In this document: piece by piece, positions 52,057 through 60,688 of the stretch
Position numbering within the stretch: position 1 is the stretch's first letter
Layout: the number at the start of each line of letters is the position of its first letter
Assembly (NCBI RefSeq): GCF_017355875.1
Contig: NZ_JAFEWC010000001.1
Coordinates: forward strand, 2,170,001-2,234,000
Reading direction: 5' to 3'
Source of the DNA: Aridibaculum aurantiacum
GTDB taxonomy: Bacteria; Bacteroidota; Bacteroidia; Chitinophagales; Chitinophagaceae
DNA: 64,000 nucleotides
Position numbers and translations under genes: made by a program
The notes under the pieces: model-generated
Databases searched by the model: none
Told to the model about the DNA's origin: nothing
Seen by the model: the letters and a program-made list of their open reading frames with translations, nothing else

Positions 52057-53553
52057 ATGAAAAAAACGTTCTTGTTTGTCTTGATGTTCATGGCTTTAGG
52101 AGCCATTGCACAGGAGAAAAAGATTAAAACTCCAGCCGATTACATCAAAGCGGCACCTTTTAAAATGCCTGCGGTTACACCGCCTGTTTTTCCTAATCGT
52201 TCTGTTTCGATCACAGCTCATGGAGCTAAAGGTGACGGCCAGTTTCTGAACACCCAAGCTTTTGCCAATGCCATTGCGGCAGCAAGCAAAGCCGGCGGTG
52301 GTCGTGTGGTCGTTCCTGCAGGTCTTTGGCTCACTGGCCCTATTGAGTTGAAAAGCAATATCGATCTGAACGTAGAGCGGGGAGGTATCATCCTGTTCAC
52401 AAAAGACCTTACACAATACCCGATCATCAAAGCATCTTCCTCTAGCAGCACTTTTACACCTGCGTCACCTATTTATGGATACGATCTTACCAACGTTGCC
52501 ATTACCGGACAGGGTATCATTGATGGATCTGGCGAGGCTTGGAGACCTGTGAAGAAAAGCAAGTTGACCGCTTCTGAATGGAAAGCACTGGTTGCAACGG
52601 GTGGTGTTTTAAGTCCTAAAGGAGATATTTGGTGGCCAAGCCAGGAAGCTATGAATGGCGAGGCTTACCTAAAAAAATTGAAAGCTGAAAAGCCTAAAGC
52701 AACAGCTGAGGATTATATTCCTGCACGAACTTTCCTGCGTCCTCACATGGTTTATTTGGTTAATTGTAAAAATGTCCTCGTGGACCAGGTCACGCTGCGC
52801 AATGCGCCAAAGTTCGTGTTTTACCCAAGCCGTTGCGAAAACCTGATCATCAGCAATGCAACCATCTATAACGACTGGAACGCACAGAATGGTGATGGAA
52901 TAGACATCAGTGCAAGTAAGAATGTGCTTATCTACAATACCACTGTAAGCTGCGGCGATGATGCAATTTGTATGAAGTCGAGCCGTGGTAAAAGCGATAG
53001 CGAGAATGATTTTCAACTGGAGAACGTAGTGATTGAAGATTGTACAGTGTACACCGGTCATGGTGGATTTGTGATTGGTAGCAACACCGATGGAAATATG
53101 CGTAACATTTCTGTTCGTAATTGCAACTTCATTGGTACCGATATAGGTATCCGTGTTAAGAGCAATGCAGGTAGGGGAGGTATAGTAAAAGATATTTTCA
53201 TTGATGGTATCTACATGGCAAACATCAAGCATGAAGCTATTTCGTTTGATACCTATTATGAAGATGTTCCTGCTGGTAAATCATCTGATAGCGTGAAAAC
53301 AACTGCCCAGGACAAAGTGCCTGAATTCAAAGATTTCCATATCAGCAATGTTTTTGTGAACGGAGCTAAAACGGCTATTTACATCAATGGCCTGTCTTAT
53401 ATGCCGGTGCACGATCTGCATTTTACCAATATGACCATTGCTGCAGAAAAAGGCCTGGATACAAAATTTGCACGCGATCTGAAGTTTAATAATGTTCGCA
53501 TTATTCCTGCAAAAGGTGAGGCTTTTGACGTGAAATGGGTAAATGAGAAGTAA
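52057..53553 (+). CDS. glycoside hydrolase family 28 (polygalacturonase-type), secreted
   Basis: The 498-residue protein has a signal peptide (LFVLMFMALGAIAQ) and a GH28 beta-helix. Motifs are AHGAKGDGQFLNTQAFANAI near 54, QNGDGIDISASKNV near 283 (Asp), CGDDAICMKSSRG near 302 (Asp-Asp), GHGGFVIGSNT near 334 (His) and GIRVKSNAGRGG near 363. The insertion at about 180-230 (KKLKAEKPKATAEDY) and the CMKS variant distinguish it from the 43165 enzyme. Both should act on pectic galacturonan, this one in the periplasm or outside the cell. The LacI-like operator suggests sugar-responsive control. Confidence 0.92.
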   Translation: MKKTFLFVLMFMALGAIAQEKKIKTPADYIKAAPFKMPAVTPPVFPNRSVSITAHGAKGDGQFLNTQAFANAIAAASKAGGGRVVVPAGLWLTGPIELKSNIDLNVERGGIILFTKDLTQYPIIKASSSSSTFTPASPIYGYDLTNVAITGQGIIDGSGEAWRPVKKSKLTASEWKALVATGGVLSPKGDIWWPSQEAMNGEAYLKKLKAEKPKATAEDYIPARTFLRPHMVYLVNCKNVLVDQVTLRNAPKFVFYPSRCENLIISNATIYNDWNAQNGDGIDISASKNVLIYNTTVSCGDDAICMKSSRGKSDSENDFQLENVVIEDCTVYTGHGGFVIGSNTDGNMRNISVRNCNFIGTDIGIRVKSNAGRGGIVKDIFIDGIYMANIKHEAISFDTYYEDVPAGKSSDSVKTTAQDKVPEFKDFHISNVFVNGAKTAIYINGLSYMPVHDLHFTNMTIAAEKGLDTKFARDLKFNNVRIIPAKGEAFDVKWVNEK

Positions 53554-53571
53554 ACAGTAGCATTCATTTCA

Positions 53572-53973
53572 TCATATATCTACATCAATAGCTGGATTTA
53601 TTTGCTGTAAAGCAGCAATAAATCCAGCTTTGTTTTTTGGCGAAATTATAATGTGATCATACTTATTGTAGGTTATATCAATCCTGTCAAATGATGCTGC
53701 AGGTGAGCTGATCGGGTTGTTGGTTCTCCTGATCTTACGTATGGATGCAATAGGTATTGACTTGTTGTAGAGGAACCCGCACTTGACCACCAATGTTTCA
53801 TTTTCTATAATATAAGTGGTGGTAAAGATCATCTGTAAAATGAAGCCTATAGTAAGAAGTATAATTATCAATCCAAGCCATACACCATCTGTTATCATCA
53901 GCCATAACAGCACACCCAGTAGTAGCATTGCCGGCAGCCAAATGCCCCAACTTATTTTCGACCTGTAAATCAT
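53572..53973 (-). CDS. PH-domain (bPH) membrane protein
   Basis: A 133-residue protein with two transmembrane helices (about 10-28 and 30-50), then a bacterial PH-like domain: TTYIIENETLVVKCGFLYNK, IPIASIRKIRRTNN, and FDRIDITYNKYDHIIISPKN. The last 14 residues (ALQQINPAIDVDI) are encoded by the arms of a strong hairpin that also reads as the terminator of the convergent GH28 gene. Confidence 0.85.
   Translation of the reverse strand: MIYRSKISWGIWLPAMLLLGVLLWLMITDGVWLGLIIILLTIGFILQMIFTTTYIIENETLVVKCGFLYNKSIPIASIRKIRRTNNPISSPAASFDRIDITYNKYDHIIISPKNKAGFIAALQQINPAIDVDI
53590..53638 (+). terminator. Rho-independent terminator of the GH28 gene, inside the PH-domain gene
   Basis: AGCTGGATTTATT pairs with AATAAATCCAGCT (13 bp), extended by GCTG/CAGC after one bulged T, and followed by TTTGTTTTTT on the + strand. 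It lies 37 bases after the GH28 stop, within the 3' end of the convergent PH-domain gene. Confidence 0.82.
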
Positions 53974-53982
53974 TGTGCTAAA

Positions 53983-54058
53983 TCAAAATTCAAAATTCAA
54001 AAATTTGAAAATATCCTTCTGGTAATCTTAAATCTGCAATCATCAATCTTCAATCAAT
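53983..54058. repeat. two degenerate 7-base tandem tracts
   Basis: Three TCAAAAT-type heptamers in phase (53983-54003), then a spacer, then five AATC-type heptamers in phase (AATCTTA, AATCTGC, AATCATC, AATCTTC, AATCAAT at 54024-54058). The tract lies between two same-strand genes. Confidence 0.75.
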
Positions 54059-54062
54059 TCTC

Positions 54063-55598
54063 TCATTTCTCCTTTACAAATACATAATCATCCAGCTCAA
54101 TAAAGTCTGTCACCTTTACTACCAGCGACTGCACTTTTCCTTTTTCTGTTTTAAAACCGGTGGCAAAGATGCCATAGCCTTTGTGCGAATAGGTTAGTAG
54201 CCATTCATTGTTTCCCATGAACTCGAGTGTCGCCTTCAAATTGTTGTGGCTCTTAAAATCCAGTTGCAAGGATCGCTCATTTTGTTTGGTTATAACAAGC
54301 TTTCCATATGTAGGATGGCTATATGTGCCTGTATACATGCTTGTACTTGCAGGAGCGCTTGCTGCTTTGGCTCTTGCCTGCCACGCCAAAATTTCGCCTT
54401 GTTCCCGCTTTTGGTATGCGAGGTGCTGCTGTAGAAACTGCTTACTATGATTTACATAAGGAACACCTAAATAAGCATCCAGCAACTGTAACCTGAGTGC
54501 TTCAAAAAAATCCTGGTTGTCTTTGTTGGTAAGGATGGCAATGCCAAGCTTTTCTTCCGGAACAAATGATAGATTGGTGAAGAAACCAAATGCTCCGCCG
54601 GTGTGGTAATACACCTGCCGGCAGTTGTAATCCTGCACGTAAACGCCCAGTCCATAGCCTCTGAAATAGGTAGGGAAGTTTACAGATTTCCTGCTGTTCG
54701 TTATTATCTGTACATCACGCGTCCTTTGCAGCACAGGCCATGGAAGTATTTGCTTGCCATCAAGCCTGCCGCTGTCCAGCTGCATCATCAGCCAGCGGCT
54801 CAGGTCATTTACATTGCTTGCCATACTGGTTGCAGGACCCAGGTTGTCGATACGGTCGTAGGGAAGTAAAGTGTTGCTGAATGTGTACCGGGAAGTATAT
54901 GGTTTTGCAACATTGGTATGCCGCTCTATGCCGTTGCTGAGCGTGAAGCTGTTCTTCATATTCAATGGCAAAAGGATGCTATCGTAAACATATACCTCCC
55001 ACGGCTTACCTGACACAATAGGAACAATCTCACTGGCTGTAAGGTAGCAGCTATTGCAGTAGCCATAGTCTTGCCTGAAGTTGCCTTTGGGCTGCATTGT
55101 GCGCATGCGGTACATGATGGACTGGCGGCTTAGATCTGCATTCCAGAAAGTAAAATCTCCCTGGAATGTTTTTGTACCAACGCGATGCGAAAGCATATCC
55201 CTGATGGTCACCAGTTTAGTAACGTTGGTATCGTACAGGCTAAAGTCTTTGATAAAGTTGGTGATCTTATCGTTCAACTGTACTTGCTCGTTGTATTCAA
55301 GATGTGCCAAAGCAGTTCCTGTAAACAACTTCGAATTGCTGGCGATCATGAAGACTGTATTCTCATCAACAGGTTCTTTTGTTTCAATGTCTTTTACTCC
55401 GTAGCCTTTCATCCAGGCTATTTTGCCGTCTTTTACAATCACTATGGCCAGGCCAGGAATGTCCCAATCTGCCATTCCCTGCTCAATATATTTTTGGAGA
55501 CTATCGGTAACAAATTGCGGTGCTTTGGGCTGTTGAGAATGGGCAGATTGCAGAGCTGCCATTGAAACCAATAGCAGGAAAATTCTTAATATCATGAA
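54063..55598 (-). CDS. serine hydrolase of the beta-lactamase class C / penicillin-binding family
   Basis: A 511-residue exported protein with a signal peptide (MILRIFLLLVSMAALQSAHS). The catalytic domain (about 25-360) has the SxxK motif in IASNSKLFTG near 87, the tyrosine motif YGYCNSCY near 180 and HTGG near 330. A C-terminal DUF3471-like domain (about 400-511) follows. Such proteins act as D-aminopeptidases, esterases or peptidases rather than true beta-lactamases, and the substrate is unknown. The start is ATG 55598, where the signal peptide begins; an upstream ATG at 55640 adds 14 residues. Confidence 0.87.
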   Translation of the reverse strand, partial: FMILRIFLLLVSMAALQSAHSQQPKAPQFVTDSLQKYIEQGMADWDIPGLAIVIVKDGKIAWMKGYGVKDIETKEPVDENTVFMIASNSKLFTGTALAHLEYNEQVQLNDKITNFIKDFSLYDTNVTKLVTIRDMLSHRVGTKTFQGDFTFWNADLSRQSIMYRMRTMQPKGNFRQDYGYCNSCYLTASEIVPIVSGKPWEVYVYDSILLPLNMKNSFTLSNGIERHTNVAKPYTSRYTFSNTLLPYDRIDNLGPATSMASNVNDLSRWLMMQLDSGRLDGKQILPWPVLQRTRDVQIITNSRKSVNFPTYFRGYGLGVYVQDYNCRQVYYHTGGAFGFFTNLSFVPEEKLGIAILTNKDNQDFFEALRLQLLDAYLGVPYVNHSKQFLQQHLAYQKREQGEILAWQARAKAASAPASTSMYTGTYSHPTYGKLVITKQNERSLQLDFKSHNNLKATLEFMGNNEWLLTYSHKGYGIFATGFKTEKGKVQSLVVKVTDFIELDDYVFVKEK

Positions 55599-55727
55599 GG
55601 GAAACTGGTTTATGATAATAAAGGAAAATAAAAAAGTCATACCTCAGCCAGCAACATCTATGCGAGGCTTTTCTTTTAACGATTGATGATGAATAAATAT
55701 ATGCACCTGCTGTGCTAAATTTACCAG

Positions 55728-56420
55728 ATGGCGAAAAAGAAACTGGTAATACTTACAGGTGCAGGCATAAGCGCCGAAAGTGGATTAAAGACATTTAGAG
55801 ATACGGACGGGCTTTGGGAAGGATATGATGTGTACGAGGTAGCTACCCCACGCGGTTTTGCCAAGAACCCGCAGTTGGTGCTCGACTTCTATAACATGCG
55901 CCGAAAAGATGTAGCTGCGGCCAATCCCAATGGTGCGCATATTGGTCTGGCTGAATTGGAAAAGGATTTTGATGTTACCATTATCACACAAAATATAGAT
56001 GACCTGCACGAACGCGGTGGAAGTACGAATGTGCTGCACCTGCATGGATCCATATTTGAAATGCGGAGCGTGAATGATGAAACAAAGATCTACGAGATAA
56101 AGGAGGACATTAACCTGGGAGATCTTGCGGAAGATGGTGGCCAGCTTCGTCCCAATATTGTTTGGTTTGAAGAACCTGTACCCATGATAGAAGTAGCAGT
56201 AGAAGTAGTTCGTAAAGCTGATCTGTTTGCTGTCATTGGCACTTCACTGGTGGTATATCCCGCAGCGGGGTTGGTGAATTATGCTCCTTATGAAATTCCA
56301 AAGTTCATCGTCGATAAGAGCATTCCGTACACGCAGTCGCTATACAATCTTACTGCTATAGAAAAACCCGCTACAGAAGGTGTAAAGGAATTGCAGCAAG
56401 TGTTGCAACAGTATGTTTGA
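55728..56420 (+). CDS. sirtuin-type NAD-dependent deacylase without zinc cysteines
   Basis: A 230-residue SIR2-family protein. NAD-binding motifs are LTGAGISAESGLKTF near 9 and TQNIDDLHERGG near 85, and the catalytic His is in VLHLHGSIFEM near 104. FYNMRRKD near 54 fits the Tyr-x-x-Arg motif of class III desuccinylases such as CobB/SIRT5. The two CxxC pairs that hold zinc in most sirtuins are absent: the protein has no cysteine at all, and the zinc-module region reads SVNDETKIYEIKEDINLGDL. It should still deacylate lysines using NAD, but the zinc module is replaced. Confidence 0.85.
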   Translation: MAKKKLVILTGAGISAESGLKTFRDTDGLWEGYDVYEVATPRGFAKNPQLVLDFYNMRRKDVAAANPNGAHIGLAELEKDFDVTIITQNIDDLHERGGSTNVLHLHGSIFEMRSVNDETKIYEIKEDINLGDLAEDGGQLRPNIVWFEEPVPMIEVAVEVVRKADLFAVIGTSLVVYPAAGLVNYAPYEIPKFIVDKSIPYTQSLYNLTAIEKPATEGVKELQQVLQQYV

Positions 56421-56447
56421 TTGTACGCATTTATTCTCTTATGATTG

Positions 56448-57890
56448 TTACCTGATGCCGCCAAAGCACATGTATTTCATCTCCATAAAATAATCCATTC
56501 CATATTTCGAGCCTTCACGGCCAAAGCCGCTTTCTTTGATGCCACCGAATGGAGCAACCTCTGTTGATATCAATCCTTCGTTGATGCCGACCATGCCATA
56601 TTCCAAAGCTTCGGCTACACGCCAGCAACGGCTCACGTCTTTGCTGTAGAAATATGCAGCCAGTCCATATTCTGTATTGTTAGCCATCTGTATCGCATCC
56701 TGTTCAGTATGGAAGCGGAAAATGGGTGCAACAGGACCAAACACTTCTTCATGTGCTATGATCATTTCTGTTGTAGCATTTGATAAGACAGTGGGTTGAA
56801 AGAACAAACCTTCCAATTTTTTTCCACCGGTAGTTATGTGGGCACCTTTAGCTACTGCATCATCAATGTGTTCTTGTACTTTCTTCAATCCCTTTTCGTT
56901 GATCAGCGGACCTACCTGTACATCGGTAGCCAGCACATTGCCTGTCTTAAGTGCCTGCACTGCGCTGGTGAATTTTTCTACAAATTCATCATAAACCTTA
57001 TCCTGCACCAGCAGGCGGTTTACGCATACGCAGGTTTGGCCGTTGTGCCTGTACTTCGACACGAGTGCACCCTTAACAGCCTCATCTAAATCTGCATCGT
57101 CAAACACAATAAAGGGTGCATTGCCTCCCAGCTCAAGCGACAGTTTCTTGAGTGTTGAGGAACATTGGCTCATGAGTATTTTACCTACAGATGTAGAGCC
57201 GGTGAAGGATAATTTTCTCACCTTAGGATTTTCACAAAGTTCCTTTCCTGTTTCGCTGCTTTGCGATGAGGTAATAGTATTGTACACGCCTGCAGGAAAA
57301 CCAGCTTCTTCGGCTAGTTGAGAAATGTATAGTGCAGTAAGTGGTGTTTCGGAAGGTGGTTTAATAACAACAGGACAACCTGCAGCCAAGGCAGGACCCA
57401 CTTTACGTGTGATCATGGCCAGTGGAAAGTTCCATGGCGTAATGGCTGCCACCACACCAATTGATTGTTTAATAACCACCAGCCGTTTGTCGTTGGCATG
57501 TGGAGGAATGACATCACCATAGGTGCGTTTTGCTTCTTCGGCAAACCATTCAATGAATGAAGCACCATAAACAACTTCACCTTGGCTCTCACTCATTACT
57601 TTGCCACTTTCAATGGTCATGATGTAAGCCAGTTGTTCTTTATGCTCTATCATCAGGTTGAACCAGCGGCGCATGATGGCTGCACGTTCTTTGGCTGTAA
57701 GGTCGCGGTAATGGTGCCAGGCAGCATCGGCAGCATCAATGGCTTTGCGTACGTCTTCGCGATCCATATCTGGAACAGATGCAATGACTTCGGATGTGGC
57801 GGGATTGAACACCTGGAAAGTTTTGCCACTGGCTGCGCTTGTCCATTGGCCATTCACATAAGCATGTGTCTTTAGTTTATCAAGGTTCAT
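56448..57890 (-). CDS. gabD: NAD(P)-dependent succinate-semialdehyde dehydrogenase
   Basis: A 480-residue aldehyde dehydrogenase. Motifs are ITPWNFPLAMITRKVGPAL near 143, LSFTGSTSVGK near 228, LELGGNAPFIVF near 251 (catalytic Glu) and HNGQTCVCVNR near 284 (catalytic Cys). The KPPSETPLTAL and EVAPFGGIKESGFGREG segments match GabD-type enzymes, which finish GABA and lysine breakdown to succinate. Other aldehydes are possible. It is convergent with the sirtuin gene. Confidence 0.9.
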   Translation of the reverse strand: MNLDKLKTHAYVNGQWTSAASGKTFQVFNPATSEVIASVPDMDREDVRKAIDAADAAWHHYRDLTAKERAAIMRRWFNLMIEHKEQLAYIMTIESGKVMSESQGEVVYGASFIEWFAEEAKRTYGDVIPPHANDKRLVVIKQSIGVVAAITPWNFPLAMITRKVGPALAAGCPVVIKPPSETPLTALYISQLAEEAGFPAGVYNTITSSQSSETGKELCENPKVRKLSFTGSTSVGKILMSQCSSTLKKLSLELGGNAPFIVFDDADLDEAVKGALVSKYRHNGQTCVCVNRLLVQDKVYDEFVEKFTSAVQALKTGNVLATDVQVGPLINEKGLKKVQEHIDDAVAKGAHITTGGKKLEGLFFQPTVLSNATTEMIIAHEEVFGPVAPIFRFHTEQDAIQMANNTEYGLAAYFYSKDVSRCWRVAEALEYGMVGINEGLISTEVAPFGGIKESGFGREGSKYGMDYFMEMKYMCFGGIR

Positions 57891-57973
57891 CTGTTGCTGT
57901 ACTTTATGAAGGTGATGTATTACCGGCCGCTGGCTTTGCTACTCATAGCTATGCGGATGAAGTGATTGCGACG

Positions 57974-58007
57974 CAACGATGATGCCACAGGTACCTTAGC
58001 TGGTATC
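57974..58007 (+). repeat. copy of a diverged intergenic element
   Basis: Begins CAACGATGATGCCACAGGTA and matches 25404-25437 (- strand) at 24 of 34 positions without gaps. The flanking TGCGACGCAAC (57967-57977) also occurs at 14950-14960. Confidence 0.45.
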
Positions 58008-58061
58008 CTAAATCTCTTTAGTACACTCACCTGCGCCATCTTGATTAAAGCAGTTTCAGCT

Positions 58062-59567
58062 TCAGGAAATGATGCTCTCCACGAAATAGATATCATGCTT
58101 TTCCAGCTCGGCCAACACAGGAATATAAATAGAGGAAGAAATAGGAATTTGCAAGCCGCGCTGCGTTAGCTTGCCTTCAAGAATGAGACGTGCTGCAATG
58201 CCCAGCGGAAGACCGACCGTCTTAGCCATTGCCGTATGCGTGCTGTTCTCGCCTTTCACGATCATGGTGCTTTTTATCTCCTGCATATAACCTTCCAGTT
58301 CGTATTGTATCTCGTGCATCATTACCACCATGTCCTTGTCCTCCGGCTCCAGTTTCAGTTTTTCTTCCAGTATATGCTGAAGAATTTGCGCAGCAGTGCA
58401 ATGCCCAATATTCAAAACTTCTTCGCTATCCAGGCCCAGGTAAAATAGCTGCTTCAGGCTTAGGTTAGCCTCGTGCATTTTGATGGCAAGGGCTGCAGCG
58501 GCTTTGTCTTTCACTTCTTCTACTTCCACGGTGTCAAGTTCGCCTTTTTCATTTACCATCATGATGGTATCGTCTACTTCTCCACCTTCAGCTCTTTGCT
58601 CTTCCTCCGTTTCTATGAGTTGAATAAGATTTTCCATCAGGTCTTTGGCGTAGGTAAGCCTTGTGCTAAGCATCTCGTTCAGCCATTCAGAAAAGCCATA
58701 TTTCTCAAAATGAATCTTGAAAAAATCAGCTACGGTCATATTGGTTGTGTCGTAAATGTATTCTTCATCTGTAAGCTTCAGGTCTATAATGTTCTTCCAT
58801 CCAAACGTGAAATCAGGATGACGGAGCGTAGTCCTGATGAATGTTTCTGCTTCGTGCAGTTGGTAAAGCGGAAGGTAGTTAAGCGAATCGCGGTTAGGGT
58901 AAAATGCCAGCAGCGAATGCCCAGGCACATCTACCAGGTTCTCAATATTAAAAAGCTCTTCATATGACAGCGATACCTGTTGACCGCGTACTTTGTATAC
59001 AGCACCACTCTTGCCTGCCAGTATAATGTTGCGCGGGTTCCAACTGATCTTGTAATGCCATGGGTTGTTATCGCTTTCAGGTGCTACCAAACCACCACAG
59101 TGCGATTTGAAGGAAGTGATTGTTCCGCCCATTGCTTTAATGCGGTGCACCAGTTCCATTGCAGACATATGATCGATCCCTGGGTCTAATCCCATCTCGC
59201 ATAGAAACAGCAATCCTTTCTGTTTTACTTCTTCTTCCAGTGCTTTTATTTTATCATCAACGTAGGATGCTGTAAGTAAATGCTTTTCGTATTCAAGGCA
59301 ATCGAGTGCTACGAGGTAGTGGAGTGATGGTGGCAGCAAAGAGATAACTACATCGGCTTGTTTGATGAGTGCATGTCTTTCAAATTCATTTTCCACGTCA
59401 GCCTTTACGCCTTTAACGAGGGGATGTGTACCCACTTTAGATTGCACTGCTTCCAGGTTGCCATCAGCTATCGTTACTGAATATTTCTTTTCTGTCGCCA
59501 GGTCTTTCAGGTAGTTTATTAAAACAGTTGCTGACTTGCCTGCACCAAATAGAAGGATATGATTCAT
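58062..59567 (-). CDS. saccharopine dehydrogenase (LYS9-like)
   Basis: A 501-residue enzyme of the saccharopine dehydrogenase family. It has an N-terminal Rossmann fold (HILLFGAGKSATVLINYL), CEMGLDPGIDHMSAMELVHR near 135, and FKSHCGGLVAPESDNNPWHY near 160, which are characteristic of the glutamate-forming type. It probably splits saccharopine to 2-aminoadipate semialdehyde and glutamate in lysine catabolism. It carries an acidic insertion (about 322-350; ETEEEQRAEGGEVDD). The neighbouring gabD fits amino-acid degradation, although the genes are 171 bases apart. Confidence 0.87.
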   Translation of the reverse strand: MNHILLFGAGKSATVLINYLKDLATEKKYSVTIADGNLEAVQSKVGTHPLVKGVKADVENEFERHALIKQADVVISLLPPSLHYLVALDCLEYEKHLLTASYVDDKIKALEEEVKQKGLLFLCEMGLDPGIDHMSAMELVHRIKAMGGTITSFKSHCGGLVAPESDNNPWHYKISWNPRNIILAGKSGAVYKVRGQQVSLSYEELFNIENLVDVPGHSLLAFYPNRDSLNYLPLYQLHEAETFIRTTLRHPDFTFGWKNIIDLKLTDEEYIYDTTNMTVADFFKIHFEKYGFSEWLNEMLSTRLTYAKDLMENLIQLIETEEEQRAEGGEVDDTIMMVNEKGELDTVEVEEVKDKAAAALAIKMHEANLSLKQLFYLGLDSEEVLNIGHCTAAQILQHILEEKLKLEPEDKDMVVMMHEIQYELEGYMQEIKSTMIVKGENSTHTAMAKTVGLPLGIAARLILEGKLTQRGLQIPISSSIYIPVLAELEKHDIYFVESIIS

Positions 59568-59682
59568 ATGATAACAAATATAACAACAGCATTGATTGAC
59601 AATCAGTACTATTTATGTTTACATGAAGAAGTAGAACATAGAAGCATTTTTTTTAAACTTGCTCTACCAAAACATTAGATCT

Positions 59683-60147
59683 ATGGCTGGTACCATAACT
59701 GTAGAAGCACAGATGATGATCAGGAAACCTGTTGAGGAGGTTTATAATGCATTCATTGATCCTGCTATTACAAAGCATTTTTGGTTTACGAAGAGTAGTG
59801 GTAAACTGGAGACTGGGCAAACAGTAGAGTGGGAGTGGGAGATGTACCAGGTAACAACCAACGTGTATGTAAAACAGCTTGTTCCAAATGAGCTTATATC
59901 CATAGAATGGGATGAGCCACCTACTACCGTTGATTTTGTTTTTCAAAAACTGGCTGAAGATAAAACCTATGTGCAGGTACGCAACTATGGCTTTGCTAAG
60001 CCAGCCGGTGAAATATTGGAATTGGTGAAAGATCTTACAGGTGGTTTTACAACAGTATTGGACGGCTTGAAAGCTTACCTGGAACATGGCATTAACCTGA
60101 ACCTGGTCGCAGATAAATTTCCCAAAGAAGCAATGCGAGAAGGGTAA
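59683..60147 (+). CDS. SRPBCC / AHSA1 family protein
   Basis: A 154-residue protein of the START/Bet v1-like fold, with ITVEAQMMIRKPVEEVYNAF near the start, FWFTKSSGKLETGQTVEWEW near 33 and LTGGFTTVLDGLKAYLEHGI near 120. AHSA1-like proteins bind hydrophobic ligands or modulate chaperones; the bacterial role is unknown. I use ATG 59683; an upstream ATG in the same frame adds eight residues. The opposite strand also has a long open frame here, but only this frame matches a known fold. Confidence 0.82.
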   Translation: MAGTITVEAQMMIRKPVEEVYNAFIDPAITKHFWFTKSSGKLETGQTVEWEWEMYQVTTNVYVKQLVPNELISIEWDEPPTTVDFVFQKLAEDKTYVQVRNYGFAKPAGEILELVKDLTGGFTTVLDGLKAYLEHGINLNLVADKFPKEAMREG

Positions 60148-60156
60148 CAATGATCT

Positions 60157-60582
60157 TTATTGTTTGGCCTGGATCAAATGTGCATATACTACATGTTTGC
60201 CAAACAGTGTCAATAGCGAGGTCAGCATTTCTATTAGCTGCTTATACTCCAGAGGCTTTACCAGGAAGAGTGATGCGCCTTCATTATATGCATGCTGCAC
60301 ATCAAAGTGTGCACTGGAAGTAGACATGATACAAACCGGTATTGTTTTGAAAATGGGATCTTTCTTAAGTTCTATCAGTGTTTCCCTGCCGTCTTTTACC
60401 GGCATATTAAGATCAAGAATAATAAGTTGCGGCAAGCTAGCAGCCTGTTGTAAGTAAAGCAATGCCTCATTACCATTGGTGGCCTCTGCTATTGTATAAC
60501 CACCTAAAGTTTCTATAGCTTCTATAAAGAGCTCCCTGTCTATTGCATCATCGTCTACCAGTAATACTTCAAAATTTTTCAC
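60157..60582 (-). CDS. single-domain response regulator
   Basis: A 141-residue receiver domain: VLLVDDDAIDRELF near 7-15 (acidic pair), LIILDLNMPVKDG near 55 (phospho-acceptor Asp), CIMSTSS near 85 (Ser/Thr) and LFLVKPLEY near 107 (Lys). There is no output domain. It is transcribed divergently from the histidine kinase at 60689 with a 106-base shared upstream region, so the two probably form one signalling pair, by inference. Confidence 0.88.
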   Translation of the reverse strand: MKNFEVLLVDDDAIDRELFIEAIETLGGYTIAEATNGNEALLYLQQAASLPQLIILDLNMPVKDGRETLIELKKDPIFKTIPVCIMSTSSAHFDVQHAYNEGASLFLVKPLEYKQLIEMLTSLLTLFGKHVVYAHLIQAKQ

Positions 60583-60688
60583 GCTTACGCTTTTGGCTGT
60601 GGTGCAAATTACTTGTTTAATTATTTTTTAAGTAAGTGAAGTTTGCTAACGAGGGTATGTCTAATTTCGAGGAAATTTTTTAATAGCT

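Noticed and set aside
59653-60150. Long - strand frame opposite the AHSA1 gene
   Set aside because: It has no recognisable fold and unlikely composition, while the + strand frame matches the SRPBCC family.
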